Assembly: GCA_964389305.1 (NCBI GenBank)
Contig: CAYMEK010000001.1
Location: 186,001-250,000 of the forward strand
DNA: 64,000 nt
From: CAYMEK01 sp964389305
Lineage (GTDB): Bacteria > Spirochaetota > Spirochaetia > SZUA-6 > DRHE01
Direction of reading: 5' to 3'
Shown: one piece after another, positions 1 through 10,429 of the stretch
Position numbering within the stretch: position 1 is the first letter of the stretch
Layout of the letters: each line of letters begins with the position of its first letter
Notes under the pieces: model-generated
Told to the model about the DNA's origin: nothing
What the model saw: the letters and a program-made list of their open reading frames with translations, nothing else
Database searches by the model: none
Program-made: the position numbers and the translations under genes

Positions 1-1134
<1,134 letters not shown>

Positions 1135-1142
<8 letters not shown>

Positions 1143-2907
1143 CCTCGGAAACGACTCGCAGATGCAACTCCTCGAGCTGTGCCTGGTCGACCTCGGCCGG
1201 ACAGTCGTCCATCAGGCTCTGGCCGACCGTGTTCTTGGGAAAGGCCATCACCTCCCGGATCGAATCCTCGCCGGCCATGAGCATTACCAGCCGGTCGAAG
1301 CCCGGCGCGATGCCCCCGTGCGGCGGCGGGCCGTACTTGAAGGCTTCCAGGAGAAAGCCAAAGCGCTTTTCGGCCTCCCGGTCGGAAAGGCCGATGATGT
1401 TGAAGATACGCTGCTGCAGGCCTGGTTCATGTACCCTGATCGATCCGGAGGCCAGCTCCGTTCCGTTACAGACCAGGTCGTAGAGCTCTCCTTTTACTGC
1501 TCCGGGATCCTTTTCCAGCACCGGGATATACTGCTCCTGGGGCATGGTGAATACGTGGTGGGAAGCGTCCCACCTGTTTTCCTCCTGGTTCCACTCGAAC
1601 AAGGGGAAATCTACGATCCAGCAGAAACGGAACTCCCCCTGTTTTTGAAGACCCAGCTCCCTCCCCAGCCGGCTGCGTACCGCGCCCAGCGAAAGGCAGG
1701 CCTTGGTCCACTCGGCTCCAACCATCAGTATCAGGTCTCCCGGTTTTGCCTTTAGCGAGTCGATCACCTGCCGCCCGGCCTCGGCGTAGAACTTGGCGAG
1801 CCCGCCCTCCAGGCCGCCGTCCGTTACTTTCATCCAGGCCAGCCCTCGGGCCCCGAAGACTTTAGCGGTCTCTTCCAGCTCGCCCAACTGTTTGCGGGAA
1901 TAGCCCGCGCAGCCCGGCGCCACCAGGGCCTTGACCGCTCCTCCTTCCTCCAACACCCGCCGGAAGACATCGAAGCCGCCCTGCCTGGCGCAGTCCCCGA
2001 AGTCCTGAAGCTCCAAGGCGAAGCGCAGGTCCGGTTTCTCCGATCCGAAGCGGTTCATGGCCTCCTCGTAGCTCAGACGCGGGAAAGGCACGGAGATCGC
2101 CCTGTCCAGTGTCCTGGCAAAGATGCTTTGTATCAGGCCCTCTACCACGGCGAACACATCGTCTTTGCCCACGAAACTCATTTCTATGTCGATCTGGGTG
2201 TGCTCGATCTGACGGTCGCCGCGGGCGTCCTCGTCTCTGAAGCAGTGGGCGATCTGGAAGTAGCGATCGAATCCGGAGACCATGAGCAGCTGCTTGTATA
2301 TCTGAGGCGACTGGGGCAGGGCGTAGAACTTGCCGGCCTGAAGCCTGTAGGGGACGAGGAAGTCACGCGCTCCCTCGGGAGTCGAGCGGATCAAAGTGGG
2401 CGTTTCGATCTCGTAGAAGCCCTGGCCGGTCAGGTACTCCCTGACCGCGAAGGCGGCCTGGCTGCGCAGGCGGATCTTTCGCTGCATGGAAAAAGAGCGC
2501 AGGTCGAGGAAGCGGTACTTGAGGCGCAGCTCCTCCCGGGCGTCGCTGCGTTCGTCGATCATGAAGGGCAGGGTGGCGCAGCGGGACAGCACGAGCAGCT
2601 TTTCTGCCTTGACTTCGATTTCTCCGGTCGAAAGGTTGGTATTGACCATATTTTTAGGCCGCGGGCGAACCAAGCCTTCGACGGCGATACAATACTCGAA
2701 CTTCAGCTCCCCGGCTGTCTCTTTGAGTTGCTCGGGGGCGTCGGCGTCGATCACCACCTGGGTAAGCCCGTAGCGGTCCCGCAGATCGACAAACTTGATG
2801 CCCCCGTGATCGCGGTGCCGGTGCACCCAGCCGTTCAGGATCACCTTGCGATCGACGTCGTTCTTGGAAAGCTGGCCGCAGGTGGCGGTCCGTTTCATCG
2901 TCTCCAT
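1135..2907 (-). CDS. aspS: Aspartyl-tRNA synthetase (bacterial type)
   Basis: Charges tRNA(Asp) in the cytoplasm. The protein is about 590 residues, the usual length of bacterial AspRS with its GAD insertion. An N-terminal OB fold (LNGWVHRHRDHGGIKFVDLR) is followed by class II motif 2 (FRDEDARGDRQ) and motif 3 (GGIAPGFDRLVMLM). Three ATGs compete at 2913, 2907 and 2898. I chose 2907 because a candidate promoter (TTGTCC at 2939-2944, TAGATT at 2915-2920, 18-bp spacer) would start transcription at or next to it. The start at 2898 (MKRTATCGQ) also matches typical family N-termini. The open frame continues upstream without family similarity. Confidence 0.96.
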
Positions 2908-2914
2908 GCGCATG

Positions 2915-2944
2915 AATCTATCATTTTCCCGGAAGGTAGGACAA
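2915..2944 (-). promoter_or_regulatory. Candidate aspS promoter
   Basis: On the minus strand TTGTCC (2939-2944) and TAGATT (2915-2920) are separated by 18 bp. The -10 box ends 7 nt before the ATG at 2907, so the transcript would be leaderless or nearly so. It lies back to back with the promoter at 2972-3000 on the other strand. Confidence 0.5.
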
Positions 2945-2971
2945 GAGAAGGGCCGCCTGCCCGAGCTTTTC

Positions 2972-3000
2972 TTGACATGATCCCGGCCCCTGCCTATAGT
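2972..3000 (+). promoter_or_regulatory. Sigma70-type promoter for the secreted nitrilase gene
   Basis: TTGACA (2972-2977) and TATAGT (2995-3000) are separated by exactly 17 bp, 39 bp before the ATG at 3040. This is a near-consensus promoter. Confidence 0.8.
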
Positions 3001-3039
3001 TGGCATCGACGATACCGATATGCCTGTTTTCGCCCGGCC

Positions 3040-4098
3040 ATGAAATCCGTCGCTTCCGGCCTGCCCTTCGTGCTGCTGCTCGCCTCTGTCCTGGGGGTGT
3101 TTTTCTGCCCTGCGGCAGAGTCGCAAGACTCACGGGGAGCTTCTCAGCAATCCCGCCCGTACGGACTGAAGTCCGTGGCCGCGGAGCCTGCCGGGTTGCC
3201 GGCGAGCCACGAAGACGCGCCTGCCGCCTCCCGCCGCAGAGAGTTGCGGGTGGCGGCTGTGCAGCTCTCGATCGCTTCCGCCGACCTGAGCTCCTTTACG
3301 GCGTTTCGCTCTCACCTGGAGAACCTGCTGCGCAGCCTGGCCTTCCAGCCGGACCTGGTCGTTTTTCCCGAGTATACCTCGGTATTTCTTACCCTGGTAC
3401 CCTACTATGCGACCATCCGGGATTCGGGAAGCGTGGAAGAGGCTCTTGCCCGCATCGCCGCCCGGGATCCCCTGGTGAACGATTTCAGGGACCTTTTTCT
3501 TCTTAACTCCGGGTTGGCCGAGCGGGCGATGGAAGCGTTATTCGCCCCGTTGGCCCGGCGATGCAAGACCGCAGTTCTGGCCGGGACTTATTTCGCCCTG
3601 GATGAACAGGGCGGCGGGGTAAGGCTGGTCAACCGGGCCGTCCTTTTCGATAGTGAAGGCCGGATTGTCTACTGCCAGGACAAGGTCTATTTGACGCCCT
3701 TCGAGGAGGAGGTGCTCGGGATTTCGGCGGGAAGGGCCCGGGAGGTCCTTCCCTTTACTCTCGGCGAGCACAAAGTCGGCCTCACCATCTGCCGGGACAC
3801 GTTTTTCGAGACCTGGGAGCGGGTGCTTGCCGGCAGCGACCTGTGGATCGACATCAAGGCCAACGGCACCCTTTTCACCGAGGAGGAACGCCGGCGCTTC
3901 TTGAAGGCGCTGCCGGCGCGAATCGCCGCCGGTAACGTTCCTTACGGGCTGACCGTCTGCCTTACCGGGTCGCTTTTGGATCTTCTCTGGGAAGGGGAGT
4001 CCTCGGTGATCGGCAAAGAACCCGGCGGTACGGTACGCTTTCTTCGCCGGGCAACCTGCCCAGCAGAGGAGGAAATTCTTCTGCTTACCGTTCCCTAG
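3040..4098 (+). CDS. Exported carbon-nitrogen hydrolase (nitrilase superfamily)
   Basis: The protein has 352 residues. An N-terminal hydrophobic segment (residues 8-25, FVLLLASVLGVFF) looks like a signal peptide, possibly with a Cys at 23, followed by a polar linker to about residue 66. The nitrilase fold starts at LRVAAVQLS. The catalytic triad is visible as Glu111 (VVFPEYTS), Lys215 (YCQDKVYLTP) and Cys251 (GLTICRDTFFE). The family hydrolyses nitriles or amides; the substrate here is unknown, and the export signal is unusual because most members are cytoplasmic. Apolipoprotein N-acyltransferase (Lnt) shares the fold but has many membrane segments, absent here. The upstream open frame is antisense to aspS and is not part of the gene. 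Confidence 0.85.
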   Translation: MKSVASGLPFVLLLASVLGVFFCPAAESQDSRGASQQSRPYGLKSVAAEPAGLPASHEDAPAASRRRELRVAAVQLSIASADLSSFTAFRSHLENLLRSLAFQPDLVVFPEYTSVFLTLVPYYATIRDSGSVEEALARIAARDPLVNDFRDLFLLNSGLAERAMEALFAPLARRCKTAVLAGTYFALDEQGGGVRLVNRAVLFDSEGRIVYCQDKVYLTPFEEEVLGISAGRAREVLPFTLGEHKVGLTICRDTFFETWERVLAGSDLWIDIKANGTLFTEEERRRFLKALPARIAAGNVPYGLTVCLTGSLLDLLWEGESSVIGKEPGGTVRFLRRATCPAEEEILLLTVP

Positions 4099-4118
4099 CC
4101 GTATCTTAAGCCGGCGAT

Positions 4119-4147
4119 TTGACATCGGCGCCCCGCCTGAGTATTTT
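4119..4147 (+). promoter_or_regulatory. Promoter giving a leaderless rhodanese mRNA
   Basis: TTGACA (4119-4124), a 17-bp spacer and TATTTT (4142-4147). Only six bases separate the -10 box from the ATG at 4154, so the expected transcription start is the start codon itself. Confidence 0.7.
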
Positions 4148-4153
4148 TGCTGC

Positions 4154-4588
4154 ATGAAAAAACCTCTTGTTGTCGTCCTCCTATTGCTGGGTGCGGCGGT
4201 GCTGCTAGGTGCGCAGGGAGGCGGAGAAGGGCAGCCCCGTTCGGAATCCGGTGCTGGGACGGTTGCCTCCGATGAGCCCGGACAGCCGCTCAGCTCGCAG
4301 CAACTGGAGGCGATCATAACCGCAGGGGAAGAGAATACGTACCTCGTGGACGTGCGCACTCCGGAGGAGTACCGGAAGGGGGCCATCCCCACGGCAATCA
4401 ACATTCCCTACGACTCGATCGCCGACAATCTTCCGACCACCGACCGTTCGGCCCGCATCATCCTCTACTGCGCTTCGGGAAGGCGCTCGGGGATCGCCGC
4501 CCAGACCCTGAGGGATCTCGGCTTTTCCGATGTATACAACTTCGGCGGTGTCGGCAACTGGCAGGGAAAGCTGGTGGTCAGGGAGTAA
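4154..4588 (+). CDS. Exported single-domain rhodanese
   Basis: The protein has 144 residues. The signal peptide is clear (KKPLVVVLLLLGAAVLLGA), followed by a Gly/Ser-rich linker to about residue 45 and one rhodanese domain. Cys106 opens the active-site loop CASGRRS, and VDVRTPEEYRKGAIPTAIN is the typical substrate-domain signature. Rhodaneses carry persulfide sulfur; the periplasmic location suggests handling of sulfide, thiosulfate or polysulfide outside the cytoplasm, although the acceptor is unknown. The gene has its own promoter and no Shine-Dalgarno sequence. Confidence 0.9.
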   Translation: MKKPLVVVLLLLGAAVLLGAQGGGEGQPRSESGAGTVASDEPGQPLSSQQLEAIITAGEENTYLVDVRTPEEYRKGAIPTAINIPYDSIADNLPTTDRSARIILYCASGRRSGIAAQTLRDLGFSDVYNFGGVGNWQGKLVVRE

Positions 4589-4594
4589 CCGTGC

Positions 4595-6277
4595 TCAAGG
4601 GTCCGCTTCGGTCGTCTCCGGCTCCTGGCTCCAGCGCAGACGGCGAAGCGAAGCCTGGGCGATATTGGTGATGTGATCGCCGATTTTCTCGAGGTTGTCC
4701 ACGAGGCTGACGAATACCAGGCCGGCCAGGATATGGCATTCTTGATTCTGCAGCCGCATCACGTGGTTCTCCTTCAGCTCGACCTGCAGCGAGTTCAGCT
4801 TCTGCTCCTTCAGTAGAACCTGTCGCGCAGCCCCGTCGTCCTGCTGGGCCAGAGTATGGATGATGTCGTCCAGCATGCCGCAGGTATGATCGGCGATCTG
4901 CTTGAGCTCCCCGCGGGCCGCCCCGGTCAGCTCGAGCTTTTGTTCCTGCTTGCGGATCGCCAGCTCGATGATATTCTCGGCGTGGTCTCCGATCCTCTCC
5001 ACGTCGTTGACCGAGTGCACCAGTACGGGAATCTCTTCGGCTTCGCTCTTGTCGAGATTGCGCGCCGATATTTCCACCAGATACTGAGTGATCTCTTTCT
5101 GCAGCATATCGATGGCGTCTTCCTGTTTGCGCACCCGAGCTTCCAGGGCCGGGTCGGGAGCGAAGAAGCAGGAAACAGCGCCGGCCAAAGCCTCCTTGCC
5201 GATCTGGGCCATGCGTATAAGCTCTTTAATCGCCTGCTGGATGGCCAGAGGAGGGGAGTCGAGAAGGTGCTTCTCCAGGTAGATGGGCGCCAGCTCCAGG
5301 GCTCCTTTTCTGGCGCGGGTCAGCCGGATCGCCGCTTTCTCCAGGACTCCCCTCATGGGTAGGAATACCAGCAGGGAATTGAGCACATTGAAGGTGGTGT
5401 GGGCCAGGGCAATATGGAACATGATATTTTCCTGGTTCACCGGTCCCGGGATGAGCATGTCGATCAGCTTCCCGTACCAACCCAGATATACCGGAATTAC
5501 CATGTAGCACACGCCGAAGACGTTGAGCAGGGCATGCGAACGCGCTGTTCTGCGGGCGTTGAGAGTGGTGCCCAACGCCGCCAGCTCGGCCGTGATGGTG
5601 GTGCCGATGTTCTCTCCGAGGATGATGGGGATGGCGGTTTGAAAGTCGATCAGGCCGGAAAAGGCCAGGATCTGGAGCAGGGCGATCGTGGCCGATGAGC
5701 TTTGCAGCAGGATAGTGATCATCATGCCTGCCAGGATTCCGAGGCCCGGGTAGGATCCAAAGCGTACCAGAAAGACCCGCAGCAGCTCTTTGTCCTGAAG
5801 CGGGCCGAAGGCGTCCTTGATGAAGCCGAGCCCGACGAATATGAGCCCGAAGCCGAGCAGGACCTGGCCCCACCTGCGTCTCTTCTGAGATCTTCCCAGC
5901 AGAGTCAGGAAAAACCCGACTCCGATCGCCGGCAGGGCGTAGCGGGTGATCTTGAAAACGGCGAGGAAGGAGACCAGCCAGGCTGTAATGGTAGTGCCGA
6001 TGTTGGCCCCCAGAATGATCGAGATTGCCTGCCTCAAGCTGAGCAGCCCCGCATTTACAAAGCCGACGGTCATTACCGTGGTGGCGCTGGAGCTTTGGAT
6101 AAGCGCTGTGATCGCGGTTCCTATGAATAATCCGAAGATCGGCTTTCTGGTTATTACCTCCAGGGTCTTGCGAAAACCATCGCCGGCCACCTTGCGCAGG
6201 GCGTCGGACATGGTGCGCATACCCAGGAAAAAAAGGCCTAAGCCCCCGATCAGGTTGAATAGAATCTCTATCGTCAC
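4595..6277 (-). CDS. Na/Pi cotransporter family protein with C-terminal PhoU-like domain
   Basis: The protein has 560 residues. The N-terminal half holds two inverted Na/Pi-cotransporter repeats, each with a QSSSAT signature (residues 61-67 and about 191-196) and a GANIGTT / GENIGTT turn. The C-terminal part (about 335-550) is a helical PhoU-like domain. Members of this NptA/YjbB-like family move phosphate across the inner membrane, mostly as exporters or Na-coupled symporters. The gene is monocistronic, and its 3' end faces the rhodanese gene 6 bp away. Confidence 0.9.
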   Translation of the reverse strand: MTIEILFNLIGGLGLFFLGMRTMSDALRKVAGDGFRKTLEVITRKPIFGLFIGTAITALIQSSSATTVMTVGFVNAGLLSLRQAISIILGANIGTTITAWLVSFLAVFKITRYALPAIGVGFFLTLLGRSQKRRRWGQVLLGFGLIFVGLGFIKDAFGPLQDKELLRVFLVRFGSYPGLGILAGMMITILLQSSSATIALLQILAFSGLIDFQTAIPIILGENIGTTITAELAALGTTLNARRTARSHALLNVFGVCYMVIPVYLGWYGKLIDMLIPGPVNQENIMFHIALAHTTFNVLNSLLVFLPMRGVLEKAAIRLTRARKGALELAPIYLEKHLLDSPPLAIQQAIKELIRMAQIGKEALAGAVSCFFAPDPALEARVRKQEDAIDMLQKEITQYLVEISARNLDKSEAEEIPVLVHSVNDVERIGDHAENIIELAIRKQEQKLELTGAARGELKQIADHTCGMLDDIIHTLAQQDDGAARQVLLKEQKLNSLQVELKENHVMRLQNQECHILAGLVFVSLVDNLEKIGDHITNIAQASLRRLRWSQEPETTEADP

Positions 6278-6417
6278 CGCGTCCCCTGCTGTCTATAGAG
6301 GTTTGAGAACTGCAGACATCCCGGTCTTGCCCTCCGTATTGTAACAGAAACTTCGATATGTTCCACAAAAAAGCGGCGGTGAATCGGAAAACTGACGGGC
6401 CTTCGCCTCTGCCGGGC

Positions 6418-7620
6418 TCAGTCCCCGCTTTTTACTATCTTGGCGAACTTGCGGCCGAACGCCGCGGCGTTGTTCAGCTCTTCCCTGGTCGGGCTGCCGG
6501 TGAACTCCAGGGAATCCACCAGCTCCCACTTCAGAGGCTCGACGATCTGGCGGATGTTACGCAGCGCTCCGCCGCTCCAGCCGTAGCTGCCGAACATCAC
6601 CGCTTTCTTGTTTACGATACGTTTCCCTGCGGCGTGGTGGAGCACGTCCACCATGGGTGGAAACAGCGCCCCTTCGTAGGTGGGAGCGCCGATGACCACA
6701 CCCCTGTTCACCCAGAGGGCCGGCAGGATATAGCTTACATGCGTGCGTGCGGCGTCGAAGATCTGCAGCGGGACGCCGACCTGATTGATCCCCTGGGCGA
6801 CGACATCCATTACCCGCTCCGTGTTGCCGTACATGGAGCCGTACACCAGGGTTATTCCCGGCTCGGTCGGTCCGGAGGCGTATTCGGACCATTTCTTGTA
6901 CAGCTCGAGGATCCGCCCCGGCTGCTGGCGCCAGATCAGCCCGTGAGAGGGTGCGATCACATCGATCTGTACGCCTGCCAGCTTGTCGATGGCCTTCAGG
7001 GTCGGTTTGCTGAACTTGGATACGATGTTGACGTAGTAGCGCAGAGACTCCTGCTCGTAGAAAGGCAGGTTCTCGCATTCGTCGTCGAAGATCGTTCCGA
7101 CCAGCGCGCCGTAACCTCCGAAGCCGTCGCAGGAGAACAGGATCTTCTCCGCGCCGTCGTAGGTCATCATGGTTTCGGGCCAGTGCACAAAGGGAGTGTG
7201 GAAGAACTGCAGTGTCCGGCTGCCGATGTCGAGGGCTTCTCCGTCCTCTACGACCTTGAAGTTCTCCTCCAGCCCGTAGAAGCTGGCCAGCATCTGCTTC
7301 ATCTTGGGCGTGCCAAGAATGAGGGCCTTGGGATTGATCTGCCGGAAAGTCTTGATGACCCCGGTGTGGTCCGGCTCCAGGTGGTTCATCACGACGTAGT
7401 CCAGCTCTTCCAACGGGGTGAGATCCTGGATCTGGGAGAAGAACTCGTCGGTCTTCAAGGCCTTGGACAGGTCGATGAGCACCTTTTTCTTGTCGAGGAT
7501 CAGGTAGGAATTGTAGGAGACTCCCTCTTCGGTGATCGGCCAGATTCCCTCGAACAGGTCCGTGGTCCTGTCATTGACGCCGATCCAGTAGACTTGTTTC
7601 TTGATTTCGACGGCGGGCAT
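6418..7620 (-). CDS. fprA: FprA-type flavodiiron protein (O2/NO reductase)
   Basis: The protein has 400 residues. The N-terminal metallo-beta-lactamase-like domain carries the diiron ligands His80, Glu82, Asp84, His85, His146, Asp165 and His226 (NHLEPDH, FVHWPE, SCDGFG, SHGLIW). The C-terminal flavodoxin domain binds FMN through GSMYGNTE (261-268). Flavodiiron proteins reduce O2 or NO to harmless products in anaerobes, using rubredoxin or another donor. The ATG at 7620 was chosen over a start 21 bp upstream because GAGGAGG lies six bases before it. No rubredoxin gene is adjacent. Confidence 0.96.
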   Translation of the reverse strand: MPAVEIKKQVYWIGVNDRTTDLFEGIWPITEEGVSYNSYLILDKKKVLIDLSKALKTDEFFSQIQDLTPLEELDYVVMNHLEPDHTGVIKTFRQINPKALILGTPKMKQMLASFYGLEENFKVVEDGEALDIGSRTLQFFHTPFVHWPETMMTYDGAEKILFSCDGFGGYGALVGTIFDDECENLPFYEQESLRYYVNIVSKFSKPTLKAIDKLAGVQIDVIAPSHGLIWRQQPGRILELYKKWSEYASGPTEPGITLVYGSMYGNTERVMDVVAQGINQVGVPLQIFDAARTHVSYILPALWVNRGVVIGAPTYEGALFPPMVDVLHHAAGKRIVNKKAVMFGSYGWSGGALRNIRQIVEPLKWELVDSLEFTGSPTREELNNAAAFGRKFAKIVKSGD

Positions 7621-7749
7621 CGGTTTCCTCCTCGTTGTCATGTTTTACTATGATATCGGCTGTCTATCAAGGCAAGGGCCTTGCACGGCGGTCCTGTTCC
7701 TCGGGAAAACCGGCCAGGGACCGTCCTTTCTTTCCCCGGCAGCGAGCAC

Positions 7750-7779
7750 TTGTCAAGTGAAGGGATTTGGGCCTATGGT
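7750..7779 (+). promoter_or_regulatory. Candidate promoter of the DUF167-aat pair
   Basis: TTGTCA (7750-7755), 18-bp spacer, TATGGT (7774-7779), 21 bp before the ATG at 7801. It lies in the 180-bp gap between the divergent fprA and DUF167 genes. Confidence 0.5.
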
Positions 7780-7800
7780 TTTCAACGGAGTACTTCAGCA

Positions 7801-8130
7801 ATGCCGATGGCGGATGGATATTTACCCTACAAGAGGACCGAGGAAGGTATCCTCCTGAGGCTGAAGGTGATTCCGGGGGCAGGCCGAAACAGCATGGCAG
7901 AGGTGAGAAACGGCGAGCTGCTGGTCCGGATACAGGCGCCGGCCCGCAAGGGCGCAGCCAACAAGGAGCTGGTGAAGTACCTGGCCAGATCACTTTCCTT
8001 ACCCCGGTCGGCGATTGCTGTCGTGACCGGGGCTACCTCCCGGCATAAAGTGATCCGCCTGCCGCTCCGAGCCGAGACGGCTCTGAGGGAGCTGCCTGCG
8101 GGCGGATTTCTGGACCAGCATGAGCGGTAG
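7801..8130 (+). CDS. DUF167 (YggU-like) protein
   Basis: The protein has 109 residues, close to the family's usual size. The core LRLKVIPGAGRNSMAEV and the motif APARKGAANKELVKYLA are characteristic of the YggU/UPF0235 family. Its molecular function is unknown. The start could be 7801 or the in-frame ATG at 7807; the frame extends further upstream but without family similarity. It overlaps aat by 11 bp, so the two are probably translated together. Confidence 0.85.
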   Translation: MPMADGYLPYKRTEEGILLRLKVIPGAGRNSMAEVRNGELLVRIQAPARKGAANKELVKYLARSLSLPRSAIAVVTGATSRHKVIRLPLRAETALRELPAGGFLDQHER

Positions 8131-8845
8131 CAGGCGCGGCTTCCGGCCGTTTTTCATCGATCTCGGAGCCGATCCTGTGTTCCCGGATTGGCTGCAGCCG
8201 GATGAGAACGGGCTGGTCGCAGTAGGTGGCGAGCTGTCCGAACGGGTGGTGGTGGAAGCCTACAGCAAAGGGATCTTTCCCTGGTTCAACGCCCCTCCAC
8301 TCATGTGGTTTTCCCCGGACCCGCGGCCTGTTCTGTATCCGGACCGGTTCCACGTTTCCAGGCGGCTGGCCCGGGTCTTGCGTCAAAATCGCTACCAGGT
8401 TCGCTTCGACGAGGACTTCGAGAGTGTGGTGCTTCTCTGCGCCACCGTGCCGCGGCGGCGCCAGGAGGGGAGTTGGATAGACAGGAGCTTTTTCGAGGCT
8501 TACACCCGCCTGCATCGCGATAGCTACATAGCTCACTGCGTATCAGTATACCGGGAGGGAAAGTTGTGCGGCGGGCTATACGGGTTGACCCTGGGCGCGG
8601 TGTTCTTTGGGGAATCCATGTTCTCCCTGGAATCCGGCGCCTCCAAAGTGGCATTGTACCAGCTCTGCCGCCGGCTGGAGAGCTGGGACTTTCTGATGAT
8701 AGACTGCCAGCAGGTCACCCGCCATATCCTCGACCTGGGCGCCGAGGTGCTTCCGCGTCGGCGTTTTCTCGATCTGCTGCGGCGTGGATTGAAAGCGCCC
8801 AACCGCCATTACCACTGGGGGCTGGACAATCAGCGCTTGGAGTGA
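8120..8845 (+). CDS. aat: Leucyl/phenylalanyl-tRNA--protein transferase
   Basis: The protein has 241 residues. Aat attaches Leu or Phe to N-terminal Arg/Lys, making N-degrons for ClpAP through ClpS. The family hallmarks are present: FPDWLQPDENGLVAVGG near the N-terminus, YSKGIFPWF, MWFSPDPRPVL, the GGLYGLTLGAVFFGESMFS core and DCQQVTRHILDLGAE. No clpS or clpA is in the window. Confidence 0.96.
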   Translation: MSGSRRGFRPFFIDLGADPVFPDWLQPDENGLVAVGGELSERVVVEAYSKGIFPWFNAPPLMWFSPDPRPVLYPDRFHVSRRLARVLRQNRYQVRFDEDFESVVLLCATVPRRRQEGSWIDRSFFEAYTRLHRDSYIAHCVSVYREGKLCGGLYGLTLGAVFFGESMFSLESGASKVALYQLCRRLESWDFLMIDCQQVTRHILDLGAEVLPRRRFLDLLRRGLKAPNRHYHWGLDNQRLE

Positions 8846-8953
8846 GCGTGAGCGGACCTCCAGCCCGTGCGCCGGCCGGGTTGAGCGCACCCATCGGACA
8901 GATACTGACAGTCCTCCGGACTCCGCGTCGAACGGGCCGCTTCCCGCCCCTGA

Positions 8954-9640
8954 TCAGCCCAGGAGTCTTTCGCATTCGTTGCATAGAATATAGCGGATCG
9001 GCTCGTCTTCCTCTATCTCCGCGTAGCGCGGCAGCGGTGAAAGGAAGCGGTTGTCTACATTGTCGTCGTTGATGCTGGATACCTCCCCGCACACGAGGGT
9101 ACCGGCGTTCTTTTTGGCCCAGAAAGAGTGATACAGGCCCGGAGGCAGGGTGACGCTGTTTCCCGGAAGCACCTCGAATATTTCCCCGGGTCCGAAGGAC
9201 TTCCAGATGCCGTCGCATTTGACCCTGGGTCCGGATTCTTCGTCTAATGATTCATCGCTCTTGGAGTTATACAGTTTCATGCACAACACGCCGTTTCCCC
9301 TGTTGATTATGTCTTCGGTCTTCTTGAAGTGGAAATGCAGGGGAATGGTCTGCCCCCCGGTCATGATAATGACCTTCTCGGCGTAGGGTACGCCGATGCC
9401 CGGGTCGTAGGCATAGCCGTTTCGCAACGTGAAGATCGTGGCGCCCGTGTTCGCGAAGTCCTCCGACCCGAAATCCGTGACATCCCAGCCCAGGCCGGTC
9501 TTTATGATTTCGGCGGCTTGCGGGCGCATGTCCCTCCACCGTTCGAGAGTCCATGAGGAGAAATCGGGGAGCTTGAAACCGATTTCACCCAGCACGGCGC
9601 GTCCTGCCTCGATGGCGGCGTTGATCTCGGAACGTTTCAT
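8954..9640 (-). CDS. D-lyxose/D-mannose isomerase-like cupin (DUF1498 type)
   Basis: The protein has 228 residues. The single-domain cupin carries a probable metal site (IPLHFHFKKTEDI) and closes with LPPGLYHSFWAKKN. The whole-protein pattern, including the N-terminal MKRSEINAAIEAG, matches bacterial D-lyxose ketol-isomerases that interconvert D-lyxose/D-xylulose and D-mannose/D-fructose with Mn2+. The ATG at 9640 has GAGG five bases upstream; a TTG 21 bp earlier is less likely. No sugar transporter or kinase is adjacent, so the physiological substrate is uncertain. Confidence 0.82.
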   Translation of the reverse strand: MKRSEINAAIEAGRAVLGEIGFKLPDFSSWTLERWRDMRPQAAEIIKTGLGWDVTDFGSEDFANTGATIFTLRNGYAYDPGIGVPYAEKVIIMTGGQTIPLHFHFKKTEDIINRGNGVLCMKLYNSKSDESLDEESGPRVKCDGIWKSFGPGEIFEVLPGNSVTLPPGLYHSFWAKKNAGTLVCGEVSSINDDNVDNRFLSPLPRYAEIEEDEPIRYILCNECERLLG

Positions 9641-9802
9641 GGCGGCCTCGTTATTGTACAAATAAAAAAGCCGGGATTAAACCACCTCGCGAAGCTCGCT
9701 ACTCGGTGTTTCGTTCTTCGAACTCCTTGAGCCGTCGTCTTGGCCACGGCATTGACGATCAGGTAGACAATGAGAGCGATCGGAGTGATCCGAGGATCTA
9801 CA

Positions 9803-10252
9803 CTAGTCCCCGCTCCTGAATATGGCGGCAACGGCCTTGACGATATGCACAACGGCACCGATGGCGCCTCCCACGATCCCCACGATCAGGACGATGCGGA
9901 TCAAGATGGTCAGCCACTCGCCCGCCAGGTTCGTGAAGTCGAAGGGAAATACAGATACGAGCACTGCCGAAACCAGAATGCCGAAACCGGAAAACACGGC
10001 GTTGAGCAGGTGATGAAGAAAGCGAGGATGGAAAAAGATCAGAATCAGATTGCCGGCGATCGACACGGCCAGGGAGGTATTCACAGCCCAAAGGATGTCC
10101 GGGTACGCCTCGGTGACAAAGGGGATGTTCCACTCGGGTACCTTGTTCAACACCACCAGGACCACGATATCGAATACTACGGCCGCAATATAATCGGATA
10201 TCCTCTTCGGCGGACTCTTTAGGGACGCCTGCTTCTGTTCTCGGTCCTCCAT
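9803..10252 (-). CDS. Small four-helix membrane protein, function unknown
   Basis: The protein has 149 residues and four predicted membrane segments (about residues 18-36, 52-74, 82-102 and 114-142), with a short charged N-terminus. I do not recognise a family. AAGGAG sits six bases before the ATG, and the promoter at 10302-10329 serves only this gene. The stretch 9641-9802 downstream holds no gene I can support. Confidence 0.65.
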   Translation of the reverse strand: MEDREQKQASLKSPPKRISDYIAAVVFDIVVLVVLNKVPEWNIPFVTEAYPDILWAVNTSLAVSIAGNLILIFFHPRFLHHLLNAVFSGFGILVSAVLVSVFPFDFTNLAGEWLTILIRIVLIVGIVGGAIGAVVHIVKAVAAIFRSGD

Positions 10253-10301
10253 TATCTTCTCCTTTTAACTGTTTCCGGTATTTGTCGATTTGGTTCCGGC
10301 T

Positions 10302-10329
10302 ATTCTATCACGCCGGTTCTGGTTTGCAA
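10302..10329 (-). promoter_or_regulatory. Promoter of the small membrane protein gene
   Basis: On the minus strand TTGCAA (10324-10329), 16-bp spacer, TAGAAT (10302-10307), about 50 bp upstream of the ATG at 10252. Confidence 0.55.
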
Positions 10330-10429
10330 TATCGAGGGCCGATTAAATAATGGGAGAGTGACCGCGATATCAGCGTCGGAATAGACGGCAAGCTGCGGAT
10401 CTCATCGCCGCGCAAGCCGGCTCAAGTTT

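Noticed and set aside
2128..3039. Upstream extension of the nitrilase reading frame
   Set aside because: It is antisense to aspS; the promoter at 2972-3000 and the signal peptide starting at 3040 define the real gene.
3538..4404. 288-codon open frame on the minus strand
   Set aside because: Antisense to both the nitrilase and rhodanese genes; no similarity.
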